Position numbers and translations under genes: made by a program
Shown here: positions 9,511 through 18,528 of the stretch, in pieces
Layout of the letters: each line of letters begins with the position of its first letter
Position numbering within the stretch: position 1 is the stretch's first letter
The notes under the pieces: model-generated
Seen by the model: only the letters and a program-made list of their open reading frames with translations
Databases searched by the model: none
What the model was told of the DNA's origin: nothing
Origin: Pseudoramibacter alactolyticus ATCC 23263
GTDB taxonomy: Bacteria; Bacillota; Clostridia; Eubacteriales; Eubacteriaceae
DNA length: 64,000 bases
Reading direction: 5' to 3'
Assembly: GCF_000185505.1 (NCBI RefSeq)
Contig: NZ_GL622359.1
Location: 307,782-371,781 of the forward strand

Positions 9511-11967
9511 TCAATGAGAGGATGCAATATCCCAAATTTCTTTCTGATAATCGGCGATGGAGCGGTCGGACGAAAAGATGCCGGAGTTGGCGATGTTGAT
9601 CGTCGCCCGCGCAAGCCAGGCATCCCGGTTGCAATAGGCTTGGCTGGCTTGCTGCTGAATATCCGCATAGGAAGCAAAATCTTTGAGCACGTAATAGGTA
9701 TCGTTGCCCAAAAGCAGCGAATCGTAAATCGTCTGGAAGCTGACGCCTCCCAGGAAGCCATCAATCAGTTGATTTAAAATTTCCTGAATTCGGGAATCGC
9801 TTTGATAAATATCCAGAGAGCGATAGCCGCCGTTGTGGTTGTAGCCTGCTACTTCATCGGCGGACATGCCGAAGGTGAAAATATTGCTCATGCCCACGTG
9901 CTCGGCGATTTCGATATTGGCGCCGTCCATCGTCCCCAATGTGAGCGCGCCGTTCATCATGAATTTCATATTGCCGGTGCCGGACGCTTCCTTGCCGGCG
10001 GTCGAAATCTGTTCGGAAATTTCCGCGGCGGGATAAATGATTTCAGCGGAAGACACGTTGAAGTTCGGCACAAAAACAACCTTGAGCTTGTCCCCAATTA
10101 ACGGATCGTTGTTGATCTTGTCGGATAGGACGTTGATCAGTTTGATGATTTCTTTCGCATAGTAATAGGAAGGGGCGGCCTTGCCGGCGAAGATATAGGT
10201 TTTCGGTACGAAATCGGCATTGGGGTTGGAACGCAGCTGATTATAAACGTGCATGATGTGCAGCGCATTGAGCAGTTGGCGTTTGTATTCGTGAATCCGT
10301 TTGACCTGCACGTCGAAAATGGAGTTCGGATTCAAGGCGATGCCCTGGGTGGCCTTGATGTGGCGAGCCAGTCGTTCTTTATTGTGCTTTTTGACAATAC
10401 CAAGTTTGTCGCGGAAAGCGACGTCATCAGCATATTTTTCGAGGGCTTTGATAGCCGTCATGTTTTGGGCCTGAGTCCAATCATTCCCGATGGTGTCGCA
10501 GATCAAGTTTTTCAGCTCGGGATTGGCCGCCATCAGAAAACGCCGCGGCGTCACGCCGTTGGTCACATTGTGGAAACGATCCGGATAAACGGCATAAAAA
10601 TCTTTAAAGGTTTCTTCCTTGAGGATTTTCGTGTGCAGCTCAGCCACACCGTTAACAGAGTGGGAGCCGATAATGGCCAAATGCGCCATATGTACCTGGC
10701 CGTCTTTTAAAATGGAAATGCCGTAATTGCGCGCTTCCTGATCCGGATATTGATTGTTCATTTCAAGGATGAAGCGACGGTTGATTTCTTCGATAATCAT
10801 GTAGACCCGGGGCAGGAGGTTTTTCATCATATCGATGGGCCACTTTTCGAGCGCTTCCGGTAATACGGTGTGATTGGTGAAGCTCATAGAAGCCACAGTC
10901 ATCTGCCAGGCATCGTCCCATTCATAGTTTTCTTCGTCAACCAAGATCCGCATGAACTCCGCAACGCACATGGCCGGATGGGTATCGTTGATGTGGATGC
11001 AGATTTTATCCTGGAAACCATCCATGGCACCGTGATGCTCTTTTTTGTAGCGGCGGACAATACGTTTGAGGCCGGCGCAGACAAAGAAATATTCCTGCTT
11101 GAGTCGCAACTGCTGTCCCTCGAAACCGTGATCGGAAGGGTAAAGTACCTGGGAAATGGCTTCAGCCTCGGATTTGCGCTGAACGGCCTTGAGGAAATGT
11201 CCCTGATTGAAGGTGTTCAGATCGAAGTCTTCTACCGGTTCGGCACTCCAAAGGCGCAGCGAGTTGACGGTTTTATTGTGATAGCCTTGAACCGGGACAT
11301 CGTAGGGGACGGCGAGCACGGGTTCGTAGTTTTCGTGGATAAAAACGAGTTTGCCGCCGACTTCTTCCGCGCGAACATCACCGCCGAATTTGACGATCAC
11401 GGAATTTTCCGGCTTTGCAATTTCGAAGGGATAGCCGTGCCGCAGCCAGTTGTCAGCAACTTCAACCTGTTCGTTGTTGACGATTTTCTGCTGGAACAGG
11501 CCATATTTGTAGCGAATCCCGTTGCCGTGACCGGGGAAGTTCATCGCAGCAGTGCTGTCGAGATAGCAGGCCATGAGCCGGCCGAGGCCGCCGTTGCCGA
11601 GCGCCGGGTCATGTTCTCGAGTTTGGATCTTATCATAATCCAGGCCGAGCTCCGTGAGCACTTCCGGAACAATTTGATCCCAGCCGAGGTTCATGATATA
11701 AGTGCGCAGCAGGCGACCGATCAGAAACTCAATGGAAAAGAAATAAATCTGTTTATCCGAGAAGGTGCGATTGCGGCTGTTATTGTGAGCCCATTCGGTG
11801 GTGATATTTTCCATTACGAGCTGAGCCAGTGCTTCATATTGATTTTGCGTTGTGGAATCCTCCAGCTTTTCACCGGAAATTTCTTCGACTTTCTTGATAA
11901 AAGCTTTTTTGAAAGTCTCTTTGGTCATGGTTGCATGTTCAGATTGTTTGTGGTTGAATTTAATCAT
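9511..11967 (-). CDS. glgP: glycogen/maltodextrin phosphorylase
   Basis: GT35 phosphorylase (818 aa) releasing glucose-1-phosphate from alpha-1,4 glucan with pyridoxal phosphate. The PLP-lysine motif EASGTGNMKFMMNGALTLGT is intact, and the N-terminal GNGGLGRLMACYLDS and the glucan/phosphate site HEYKRQLLN are present. The start is the ATG with AAAGGAG 6 nt upstream. Placing it between glgB and glgC couples breakdown and synthesis on one transcript, which implies allosteric rather than transcriptional separation of the two directions. Confidence 0.96.
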   Translation of the reverse strand: MIKFNHKQSEHATMTKETFKKAFIKKVEEISGEKLEDSTTQNQYEALAQLVMENITTEWAHNNSRNRTFSDKQIYFFSIEFLIGRLLRTYIMNLGWDQIVPEVLTELGLDYDKIQTREHDPALGNGGLGRLMACYLDSTAAMNFPGHGNGIRYKYGLFQQKIVNNEQVEVADNWLRHGYPFEIAKPENSVIVKFGGDVRAEEVGGKLVFIHENYEPVLAVPYDVPVQGYHNKTVNSLRLWSAEPVEDFDLNTFNQGHFLKAVQRKSEAEAISQVLYPSDHGFEGQQLRLKQEYFFVCAGLKRIVRRYKKEHHGAMDGFQDKICIHINDTHPAMCVAEFMRILVDEENYEWDDAWQMTVASMSFTNHTVLPEALEKWPIDMMKNLLPRVYMIIEEINRRFILEMNNQYPDQEARNYGISILKDGQVHMAHLAIIGSHSVNGVAELHTKILKEETFKDFYAVYPDRFHNVTNGVTPRRFLMAANPELKNLICDTIGNDWTQAQNMTAIKALEKYADDVAFRDKLGIVKKHNKERLARHIKATQGIALNPNSIFDVQVKRIHEYKRQLLNALHIMHVYNQLRSNPNADFVPKTYIFAGKAAPSYYYAKEIIKLINVLSDKINNDPLIGDKLKVVFVPNFNVSSAEIIYPAAEISEQISTAGKEASGTGNMKFMMNGALTLGTMDGANIEIAEHVGMSNIFTFGMSADEVAGYNHNGGYRSLDIYQSDSRIQEILNQLIDGFLGGVSFQTIYDSLLLGNDTYYVLKDFASYADIQQQASQAYCNRDAWLARATINIANSGIFSSDRSIADYQKEIWDIASSH

Positions 11968-12038
11968 AAATCTCCTTTATGGGCGCATGGCGATCCGATA
12001 GGAAACGGACCGCAAGCTTTTTAATTATTTGATTTAGC

Positions 12039-14090
12039 TCATTTATTATACGCTTTCTTGTCGATTTTCGCGATAGATTTTGGCGATTTATCTTGTTTGA
12101 CTAAAGGTTTTGGATTGTCATCCTTTACGGCCGGCTGGATGGTCGGCGCTTTAGTCGGAAGTGTCGCACGTTTAGCTGTCCCCTTTCCGGTGCGAGATGT
12201 TTTGGTGCGAGCTGTTTTTTTGATGGCGGGTTTGCGGTGCTTCACCGCTTTATAAATGAGAGCCGTCAGCCCGGGCACGCGCAGTGTCGCGGTGAACGGT
12301 TGATTGTGGCAGCCGCCTTTTTTACCTTTGGTTGTTTTTTTGACGGGGGTGCCTTTGCCGCCGTAGGCTGCGTCGTCGGAATTAAAGAGCAGGCGATAGG
12401 TGCTGGCTGTGGGAACGCCGATATCGTATTCCGGGTAATCCTGGGGACAAAAATTAACGAGGATGATCAAATCATCCTGGGGGTCCTTGCTCATGCGTCG
12501 GAAAATGATGATGCTCTGCTTGGCGTTGTCGGCGTCGATCCATTGGAAGCCATCCCAGCTGTGGTCTTCCTGCCAAAGCGCCGGCTCGTTTAGATAATGC
12601 TTGTTAAGATCTTGAATAAATTGATGGAATTGCCGGTGCTTGGGATTGTCAAGCATGAACCATTCCAATTGTTCGTAATAGCGCCACTCGATGAAAGGGG
12701 CCATTTCGTTGCCCATGAAGGTGAGTTTTTTGCCGGAGTGGGTGTACATATAGGCGTAGAGCAGGCGCATCTGATCGAATTTTCCGTCGTAATCGCCGAA
12801 CATTTTGTCGAGGATGGATTTCTTGCCGTGGACGATTTCGTCGTGGGACAGCGGGAGCACAAAGGTTTCCGAGAAGGCATAAGCCATTGAAAACGTCAGT
12901 TTGCTGTGAAACTGACTGCGCACATAGGGATCCGTTTCCATATAGGAAAGCGTGTCGTGCATCCAGCCCATGTCCCATTTCATGTTAAAGCCGAGCCCGC
13001 CTTGATCCACCGGCCAGGTCACCATCGGATAGGCGGTGGATTCCTCCGCGGCCATGATCGCATAAGGAAAGTATTTAAAAATTTCCGTGTTGAGTTTTTG
13101 CAGAAAAGCCACGGCTTCCAAGGAATCGTTGCCGCCGAATTTATTGCGCCGCCATTCGTTTTCGTAGCCGTAATTTAAATAGATGATGCTGGCGACGCCG
13201 TCGATGCGCAGGCCGTCGATATGATAACAGTCGAACCAATAATAAGCATTGGAGATCAAGAAATTGACCACTTCGTTTTTATTGTAGTCAAATTCCATGG
13301 TGCCCCATTGGGGATGCTCGGTGGCTTCGTAAAGATTGGTGCCGTCGAGTTTGTAAAGGCCGTGAGCGTCCTTGCAGAAGTGACCGGGCACCCAGTCGAG
13401 GATCACCGCAATGTCGTTTTGGTGCAGTCGGTCAATCAGATACATCAGTTCCTGGGGCGTACCGTAGCGGGAAGTCGGCGCGAAGAAACCCGTCAGTTGG
13501 TAGCCCCAGGAGCCATCAAAGGGGTGTTCCATCACCGGCATGAATTCCACATGGGTGTAATGCATGGCTTTTAAATAGGGGACAAGTTGATCGGCCAAGT
13601 CGTGATAGTTCAGGAAGGTGCCGTCCTCGTGGGTGCGCCAGCTGCCCAGGTGCATTTCATAAATGTTGACCGGCTTATTTTGCGACGTTTGGCCTTTTCG
13701 CGCCGCGCGCCAAGTGTCGTCATGCCAGATATAATCATCCAAAGACCAGACGACAGAGGCCGTCTGGGGGCGCACTTCGGCGTAAAAGGCATAGGGATCC
13801 GCTTTATGCGCGACTTCTTCATCGATTTGTGTGATGCAGTATTTGTAAATCTCACCGCTTAAATCCCGGTCGATGGTGAGGGCCCATACGCCGCCGGAGT
13901 CCGGCAGCAAGGCCATCGGGTTGGCAGTCGCATCCCAGTCGTTAAAGTTGCCGACAACGGCAACCGCGCGGGCGTTGGGCGCCCAGAGACGGAAGGTGGT
14001 CTTGCCGTCTGCAGGATGCGCGCCAAAAAATTCATAACTTTGAAGGTAGTTTCCATTGTGAAAGAGATACAAGGCGACAGCATTATCCAT
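12039..14090 (-). CDS. glgB: glycogen branching enzyme with basic tail
   Basis: 1,4-alpha-glucan branching enzyme (683 aa), introducing alpha-1,6 branches. An N-terminal CBM48-like domain (TFRLWAPNARAVAVVGNFNDW) precedes the GH13 barrel. Catalytic Asp297 (GLRIDGVAS) and Glu349 (AAEEST) are present, with LPLSHDEIVHGKKS as the last motif. The odd part is the C-terminus: after about residue 613 there are some 70 residues of Lys/Pro/Thr-rich low-complexity sequence, about one third Lys or Arg, which ordinary GlgB lacks. The tail may bind polyanions or anchor the enzyme; this is inference. First gene of the operon. Confidence 0.95.
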   Translation of the reverse strand: MDNAVALYLFHNGNYLQSYEFFGAHPADGKTTFRLWAPNARAVAVVGNFNDWDATANPMALLPDSGGVWALTIDRDLSGEIYKYCITQIDEEVAHKADPYAFYAEVRPQTASVVWSLDDYIWHDDTWRAARKGQTSQNKPVNIYEMHLGSWRTHEDGTFLNYHDLADQLVPYLKAMHYTHVEFMPVMEHPFDGSWGYQLTGFFAPTSRYGTPQELMYLIDRLHQNDIAVILDWVPGHFCKDAHGLYKLDGTNLYEATEHPQWGTMEFDYNKNEVVNFLISNAYYWFDCYHIDGLRIDGVASIIYLNYGYENEWRRNKFGGNDSLEAVAFLQKLNTEIFKYFPYAIMAAEESTAYPMVTWPVDQGGLGFNMKWDMGWMHDTLSYMETDPYVRSQFHSKLTFSMAYAFSETFVLPLSHDEIVHGKKSILDKMFGDYDGKFDQMRLLYAYMYTHSGKKLTFMGNEMAPFIEWRYYEQLEWFMLDNPKHRQFHQFIQDLNKHYLNEPALWQEDHSWDGFQWIDADNAKQSIIIFRRMSKDPQDDLIILVNFCPQDYPEYDIGVPTASTYRLLFNSDDAAYGGKGTPVKKTTKGKKGGCHNQPFTATLRVPGLTALIYKAVKHRKPAIKKTARTKTSRTGKGTAKRATLPTKAPTIQPAVKDDNPKPLVKQDKSPKSIAKIDKKAYNK

Positions 14091-14506
14091 AGATCATTAT
14101 CCTTTCGAAGATGCAAACATGATGCAATAAAATACATAACGCCATGACCGCGCCAAGATGGCTTTTAAACAGCGGACATTTTGTAACACGGGTTAATTGT
14201 TATCATTATTTTAACATATCTGTAATGAAAAGGGATGTCATTTTCATAAAAAGTGTGAAAAAATGACGCATTTGCCTTTGAAAAAATGCACAAAAAATGA
14301 CCGTCGGCGAAAAAGACAATGCCCATTTTTTGTGCGTCAAGAAAAAGCTGAACAGCAATCGGCAGCGCGTTTGCAGTGTCCGGGTTTAAATGCACTTCAC
14401 TGCGCAAAATGGCGTTGAGCCGCCGATGGCTCTGTGGTATAATCAGGGCGGATTCAATCGTTATTTGCGCTGAAATCTGAAAGCGAGTAGAAGAGAAGGA
14501 GCAAAA
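14091..14506. other. divergent intergenic region glgB/aconitase
   Basis: 416 bp. On the right side a good promoter for the aconitase gene is seen: TTGAGC (14415-14420), 17 bp, TATAAT (14438-14443) preceded by TG. The ribosome binding site AAGGAG is 6 nt before the ATG at 14507. On the left the glgB site is AAAGGAT. I could not find a convincing glg operon promoter, although the AT-rich stretch 14190-14290 is the likely place. No RNA element or gene is recognised. Confidence 0.5.
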
Positions 14507-16435
14507 ATGGGACTGACACTCACAGAAAAAATCATCCGCGATCATTTGGTCGTTGGGAAAATGGAAAAGGGAACGGAAATTGGCATTTGCATCGATCAGA
14601 CCCTGACCCAGGATTCCACCGGCACCATGGCTTATATGCAGCTGGAAGCGATGGAAGTGCCGTGGGTGAAAACCAAACGATCCTTAGCTTATGTGGATCA
14701 CAACATGCTTCAGGAAGGGCCGGAAAATATGGATGACCACCTTTATATCCAGACGGTAGCCAAGAAGCACGGCGTGTATTTTTCCCGGCCGGGCAACGGC
14801 ATCTGTCATCAGGTTGAAATCGAGCGATTTGGTGTGCCGGGTCAAACCCTGGTGGGGTCCGACTCCCATACACCCACTGGCGGCGGCATTGGAATGCTCG
14901 CCATCGGCGCCGGCGGCCTCGATGTGGCGGTGGCCATGGCCGGTGGTGAATATTATATCACCATGCCCCGAATCGTCCGGGTCGAGCTGACCGGGAAACT
15001 GCGTGGGGGCGTTTCTTCCAAAGATATTATCTTGGAGGTGTTGCGTCAGTGCACCGTTAAAGGCGGGGTTAACAAAGTCTTTGAATACGCCGGACCCGGT
15101 GTCTTGACGCTGACGGTGCCGGAACGGGCGACCATCACCAATATGGGGGCCGAGCTGGGGGCGACCACTTCTATTTTCCCGGCGGACGACATGACCCGGG
15201 CCTTCCTGAAGGCTCAGGACCGCGAAAGCGATTTTGTCGCGCTGGCCGCGGACGCCGATGCCCAATACGATCAGGTGGTGAAAATCGATCTGTCGGCGCT
15301 CGAGCCCTTGGTGGCCTGTCCCCACAGTCCGGATGCGGTGAAAAGGGTGGCGGATCTTGAAGGCATGCCGGTCAATCAAGTGTGCATCGGATCCTGCACC
15401 AATTCGTCCTATCTTGATCTGATGAAAGTTGCCGCTATCATGAAAGGCAAAACCGTGGCCGAAAATGTGGAAATGGTTGTAGCGCCGGGCTCCCGTCAGG
15501 TGCTGACTATGCTGGCGGAAAACGGCGCGCTGGCGGATATCCTCGGCACAGGTGCCCGGGTGCTTGAATGCGGCTGCGGTCCCTGCATCGGGATGGGCCA
15601 GGCTCCCTGCACCGACGGCGTTTCCCTGCGGACCTTCAATCGTAATTTCAAAGGGCGTTCCGGAACAGTCTCGGCGGATATTTATCTGCTCAGTCCGGAA
15701 ACGGCGGCGATTTCCGCCATCGAAGGCAAGCTGACGAATCCCCTGGGCAAGGTGGAACTTCCGGCGATCGTCATGCCGGAACACTTCAAAGTGAACGATA
15801 ATGCCGTGGTACCGCCGGCGCCGGAAGGCGAAGACGTCGAGATTATCCGCGGACCGAATATCAAACCCTTCCCGCTGGCTAAACCGCTGAAAGCCACGGT
15901 TGAAGGCAAGGCGCTCATCGTGGTGGAGGACAATATCACGACGGATCACATCATGCCCTCGAATGCAAAACTTTTGCCTTTCCGTTCCAATATTCCCTAT
16001 TTGGCAGATTATTGTCTGACGCCCTGCGATCCGGATTTTCCGCAGCGGGCCAAGGATAATGGCGGTGGCTTTATCATCGCCGGTTCCAACTATGGCCAGG
16101 GTTCCAGCCGGGAACATGCGGCGCTGGCTCCGGTTTACTTGGGCATTAAGGGTGTGGTGGCTAAATCCTTTGCGCGTATCCATAAGAACAATCTGATCAA
16201 TAATGGGATCTTGCCGCTGGTTTTTGAGGATCCGGCAGATTACGACAGGATTGCCGTCGGCGACGACTTGAAAATCGACGATGCGGTTGACGCCATTGGC
16301 ACGGGTCGTGTGACATTGACCAATGTGACAAAGAACGAAAGTTATCCTTTGAGCATTGAAATTTCCGAACGCCAGCGGGAGATGCTGGTAGCCGGCGGAC
16401 TGATCAATCGCATGAAAGCTCGAAAAGACGCATAA
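14507..16435 (+). CDS. aconitate hydratase (LeuC-LeuD fused type)
   Basis: Aconitase of the roughly 640-aa type found in anaerobes (642 aa), interconverting citrate and isocitrate. Residues 1-420 are the large LeuC-like domain; the three [4Fe-4S] ligands are Cys in IGSCTNSS and the two in CGPC. Residues from about 470 form the swivel domain with DNITTDHIMPS and SNYGQGSSREHAALAP, the latter holding the catalytic Ser. It has its own promoter and terminator. It probably serves glutamate synthesis from citrate rather than a full cycle. A 3-isopropylmalate or homoaconitate role is less likely, since those enzymes usually have separate subunits. Confidence 0.88.
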   Translation: MGLTLTEKIIRDHLVVGKMEKGTEIGICIDQTLTQDSTGTMAYMQLEAMEVPWVKTKRSLAYVDHNMLQEGPENMDDHLYIQTVAKKHGVYFSRPGNGICHQVEIERFGVPGQTLVGSDSHTPTGGGIGMLAIGAGGLDVAVAMAGGEYYITMPRIVRVELTGKLRGGVSSKDIILEVLRQCTVKGGVNKVFEYAGPGVLTLTVPERATITNMGAELGATTSIFPADDMTRAFLKAQDRESDFVALAADADAQYDQVVKIDLSALEPLVACPHSPDAVKRVADLEGMPVNQVCIGSCTNSSYLDLMKVAAIMKGKTVAENVEMVVAPGSRQVLTMLAENGALADILGTGARVLECGCGPCIGMGQAPCTDGVSLRTFNRNFKGRSGTVSADIYLLSPETAAISAIEGKLTNPLGKVELPAIVMPEHFKVNDNAVVPPAPEGEDVEIIRGPNIKPFPLAKPLKATVEGKALIVVEDNITTDHIMPSNAKLLPFRSNIPYLADYCLTPCDPDFPQRAKDNGGGFIIAGSNYGQGSSREHAALAPVYLGIKGVVAKSFARIHKNNLINNGILPLVFEDPADYDRIAVGDDLKIDDAVDAIGTGRVTLTNVTKNESYPLSIEISERQREMLVAGGLINRMKARKDA

Positions 16436-16455
16436 GCCGAAAATAACCCGGCAAT

Positions 16456-16494
16456 AAAAAACGACTGTCCGCTTCAATGCGGGCAGTCGTTTTT
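16456..16494. terminator. bidirectional terminator
   Basis: The stem AAAAACGACTG / CAGTCGTTTTT, with an inner CCGC / GCGG pairing and T-tracts on both strands, lies between the convergent aconitase and ferredoxin-ATPase genes. The minus-strand T-run lies just outside the stop codon of the latter. Confidence 0.88.
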
Positions 16495-16495
16495 A

Positions 16496-18301
16496 TTAGG
16501 TTTTCTCCAAATCAGTGCATTTTAAAAAAGTGTCGTTAAAGGCTGGATCCTCCGCCAGATTAATCACCTCGCAATGTTCCGGCAGTGCATTTATTTCGCG
16601 GAGCACATCCTTGGAAAGCAGGGCGCGAATCGCACCGGATCCGGCGCCGTTGCCGCAAGCGACCACCGGAGTGTTTGGCCATTCGGGGATTAGCCCGATC
16701 TTTTGGGCGGATTCGACGCGGATGTAGTTGCCGAAGGCACCTGCAAGATAGACAGTGTCGATGTCTTTGGGAGTGAGACCGGCATGCCGGAGCAAAAGCT
16801 GGGTGGCAGTTTGGATGGCACCTTTGGCCAATTGGATCGCGCGGATATCCTTTTGGCTGATGGTGATCTCTGGGCCGCCGGCGTTTTCTTTAGTGCTGAG
16901 CAGCACGAAGCTGGTGACGCGGCCGTCTTTTCGCAGCATGGCAGCGTTGGGGTTTTGGGCAAGCGCATTCCCGGTGACAAAACGGCCACTGCGTTCAAGC
17001 AGGCCGGCGTCAAGGAGGGCGGCGACGGCGTCGATGATGCCGGAACCGCAGATCCCCTTGGCCGGCGGGGCGTCGATCACTTGGCAGGCAAAATGATCGG
17101 TATAGGTCACGCGCTCGATGGCACCGGAAATGCCGCGCATGCCCATGGTCAGCCCGTCTCCCTCGAGGGCGGGGCCGCAGGCGGTGGCGCAAACGGTATA
17201 GTGCTCGCGGTTGCCGACGGCGAGCTCGCCGTTAGTGCCTAAATCGATCACCAGGTGGTTGCCGCCGCGCCTGGGAAGCGCCGCAAGCAGGGCCGTGGTG
17301 TCGGAGCCGACAAAGCCGCCGAGGGGCGGCAGGAGTCGAACGATGGCTGCCGGATGAAGGGGGAGCCCGAGATCGGTCGGATGGAAAGTGAGCATGCCGG
17401 TGATTTGAGATTTAAAGGGGGCATGGCCGAGGCCTTTCGGATTCAGACCGGCGAATAGGTGGAGCATGGTGGTATTGCCGCAGGCGATTAAATGGATGAT
17501 GTTCTGTGTCTGTGCGTGTGCTTTTTGGCATAAAGTTGCCAGAAGTTTGGAAAGCGTGGCAATAATAGCTTGCTGAAGGGCATCGCCCCGGCCGCTTGCA
17601 GCGGCATCAATGCGGCTGACCACATCGGCGCCAGAGGCACTTTGCGCGTTGCCGGCCGAAGCGGTGGCCAGCCAAGCGCCGTTCTCCAGATCGTAGAGAT
17701 AGCCGGCGACGGTGGTGGTGCCGATATCAAAGGCAGCGCCGAGCATCGATGCGGCATGATTGGAGGGGACGGCGGCGAGCATATGGCCGGCGGCCTTGGC
17801 CGCGTTGCGTGCGGTTTCGATGGGAACGAGGGGCATCTCGACCAGCACGTTCACAACAGGGCCCGGCGTGCGGCGGATGGCTTCATACGCATCATAAAGG
17901 ACTTGGGGATCGTCGCAGCGCAGATCGACAGGAAGGACCGCATTGATGGATGCCAGAAAGGCGCGGTCACTTTGCAAGTTGAGGGCATTGAAGGCGACAG
18001 GGTAGGCCGTGACAGGCGGGTTGAAAGTCAGCGGATCGAAGGCAATCGCCTCGGTCAGAATCTTTTTGTGAGCCCCATCGGGGGAAATGAGAATGTGCAT
18101 GCCGTCGGAAGCCGGATATTGGCAGGCCAGCACCTCAAAGGTAAGGCCGTTTTCCTGCACCAGGGTTAGGCACTTGCCGCAGTTGCCGAGTCCGCCGCAC
18201 ACCAGATCCAGCGGGTGGCCGGCCGCAACGCAAGCATCGGCAACCGTGGCGCCGGCATCGACCGCACAAGTTTGTCCGTAATAGGGAAAATCAATTTGCA
18301 T
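16496..18301 (-). CDS. RACo-like ferredoxin/ASKHA corrinoid activator
   Basis: 601-aa protein with an N-terminal [2Fe-2S] ferredoxin domain and a C-terminal ASKHA-fold ATPase-like region (DUF4445). Cluster ligands are Cys35, Cys41, Cys44 and Cys60 (C-x5-C-x2-C...C). Further on, MLGAAFDIGTTTVAGYLYDL and LVIDLGTNGELAVGN are the two nucleotide-fold phosphate loops. Known relatives (RACo/RamA-like) use ATP to reductively reactivate corrinoid proteins from Co(II) to Co(I) in methyltransferase systems. The start is the ATG with AAGAAGG upstream, 30 nt inside the open frame. Next to the C1-folate genes it probably serves a methyltransferase encoded elsewhere; no corrinoid protein lies in the window. 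Confidence 0.88.
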   Translation of the reverse strand: MQIDFPYYGQTCAVDAGATVADACVAAGHPLDLVCGGLGNCGKCLTLVQENGLTFEVLACQYPASDGMHILISPDGAHKKILTEAIAFDPLTFNPPVTAYPVAFNALNLQSDRAFLASINAVLPVDLRCDDPQVLYDAYEAIRRTPGPVVNVLVEMPLVPIETARNAAKAAGHMLAAVPSNHAASMLGAAFDIGTTTVAGYLYDLENGAWLATASAGNAQSASGADVVSRIDAAASGRGDALQQAIIATLSKLLATLCQKAHAQTQNIIHLIACGNTTMLHLFAGLNPKGLGHAPFKSQITGMLTFHPTDLGLPLHPAAIVRLLPPLGGFVGSDTTALLAALPRRGGNHLVIDLGTNGELAVGNREHYTVCATACGPALEGDGLTMGMRGISGAIERVTYTDHFACQVIDAPPAKGICGSGIIDAVAALLDAGLLERSGRFVTGNALAQNPNAAMLRKDGRVTSFVLLSTKENAGGPEITISQKDIRAIQLAKGAIQTATQLLLRHAGLTPKDIDTVYLAGAFGNYIRVESAQKIGLIPEWPNTPVVACGNGAGSGAIRALLSKDVLREINALPEHCEVINLAEDPAFNDTFLKCTDLEKT

Positions 18302-18363
18302 AAAAACCTTCTTTAAAAAAATTGTCGGCAAATAAAGCTAACAAGTGATGTTGAATTGTTTTT

Positions 18364-18392
18364 ATCTTATCGAAAACGAAGTGTAAAAACAA
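18364..18392 (-). promoter_or_regulatory. promoter of the RACo-like gene
   Basis: Read on the minus strand: TTGTTT (18387-18392), 17 bp, TAAGAT (18364-18369), about 60 bp before the start codon. Confidence 0.45.
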
Positions 18393-18422
18393 TGGATTAT
18401 CGTCAGAGTGCATTAAAATTTA

Positions 18423-18451
18423 TTGCGCGGCGTGCTTCTCTGCATTAAAAT
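18423..18451 (+). promoter_or_regulatory. fhs promoter
   Basis: TTGCGC (18423-18428), 17-bp spacer, TAAAAT (18446-18451), giving a leader of about 70 nt before fhs. It probably drives fhs-fchA-folD. Confidence 0.5.
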
Positions 18452-18528
18452 ATAAAGAAGTGTTTTGGTTCCGATTCTGGAACGGCGTTCATCTTCAATC
18501 ATTTTGTCAAAGAATTAAAGGAGGCAAC

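Noticed and set aside
14684-16477. 597-codon open frame on the minus strand opposite the aconitase gene
   Set aside because: It mirrors the aconitase codons, has no ribosome binding site and a composition rich in His/Arg/Gly typical of antisense frames in GC-rich third positions.
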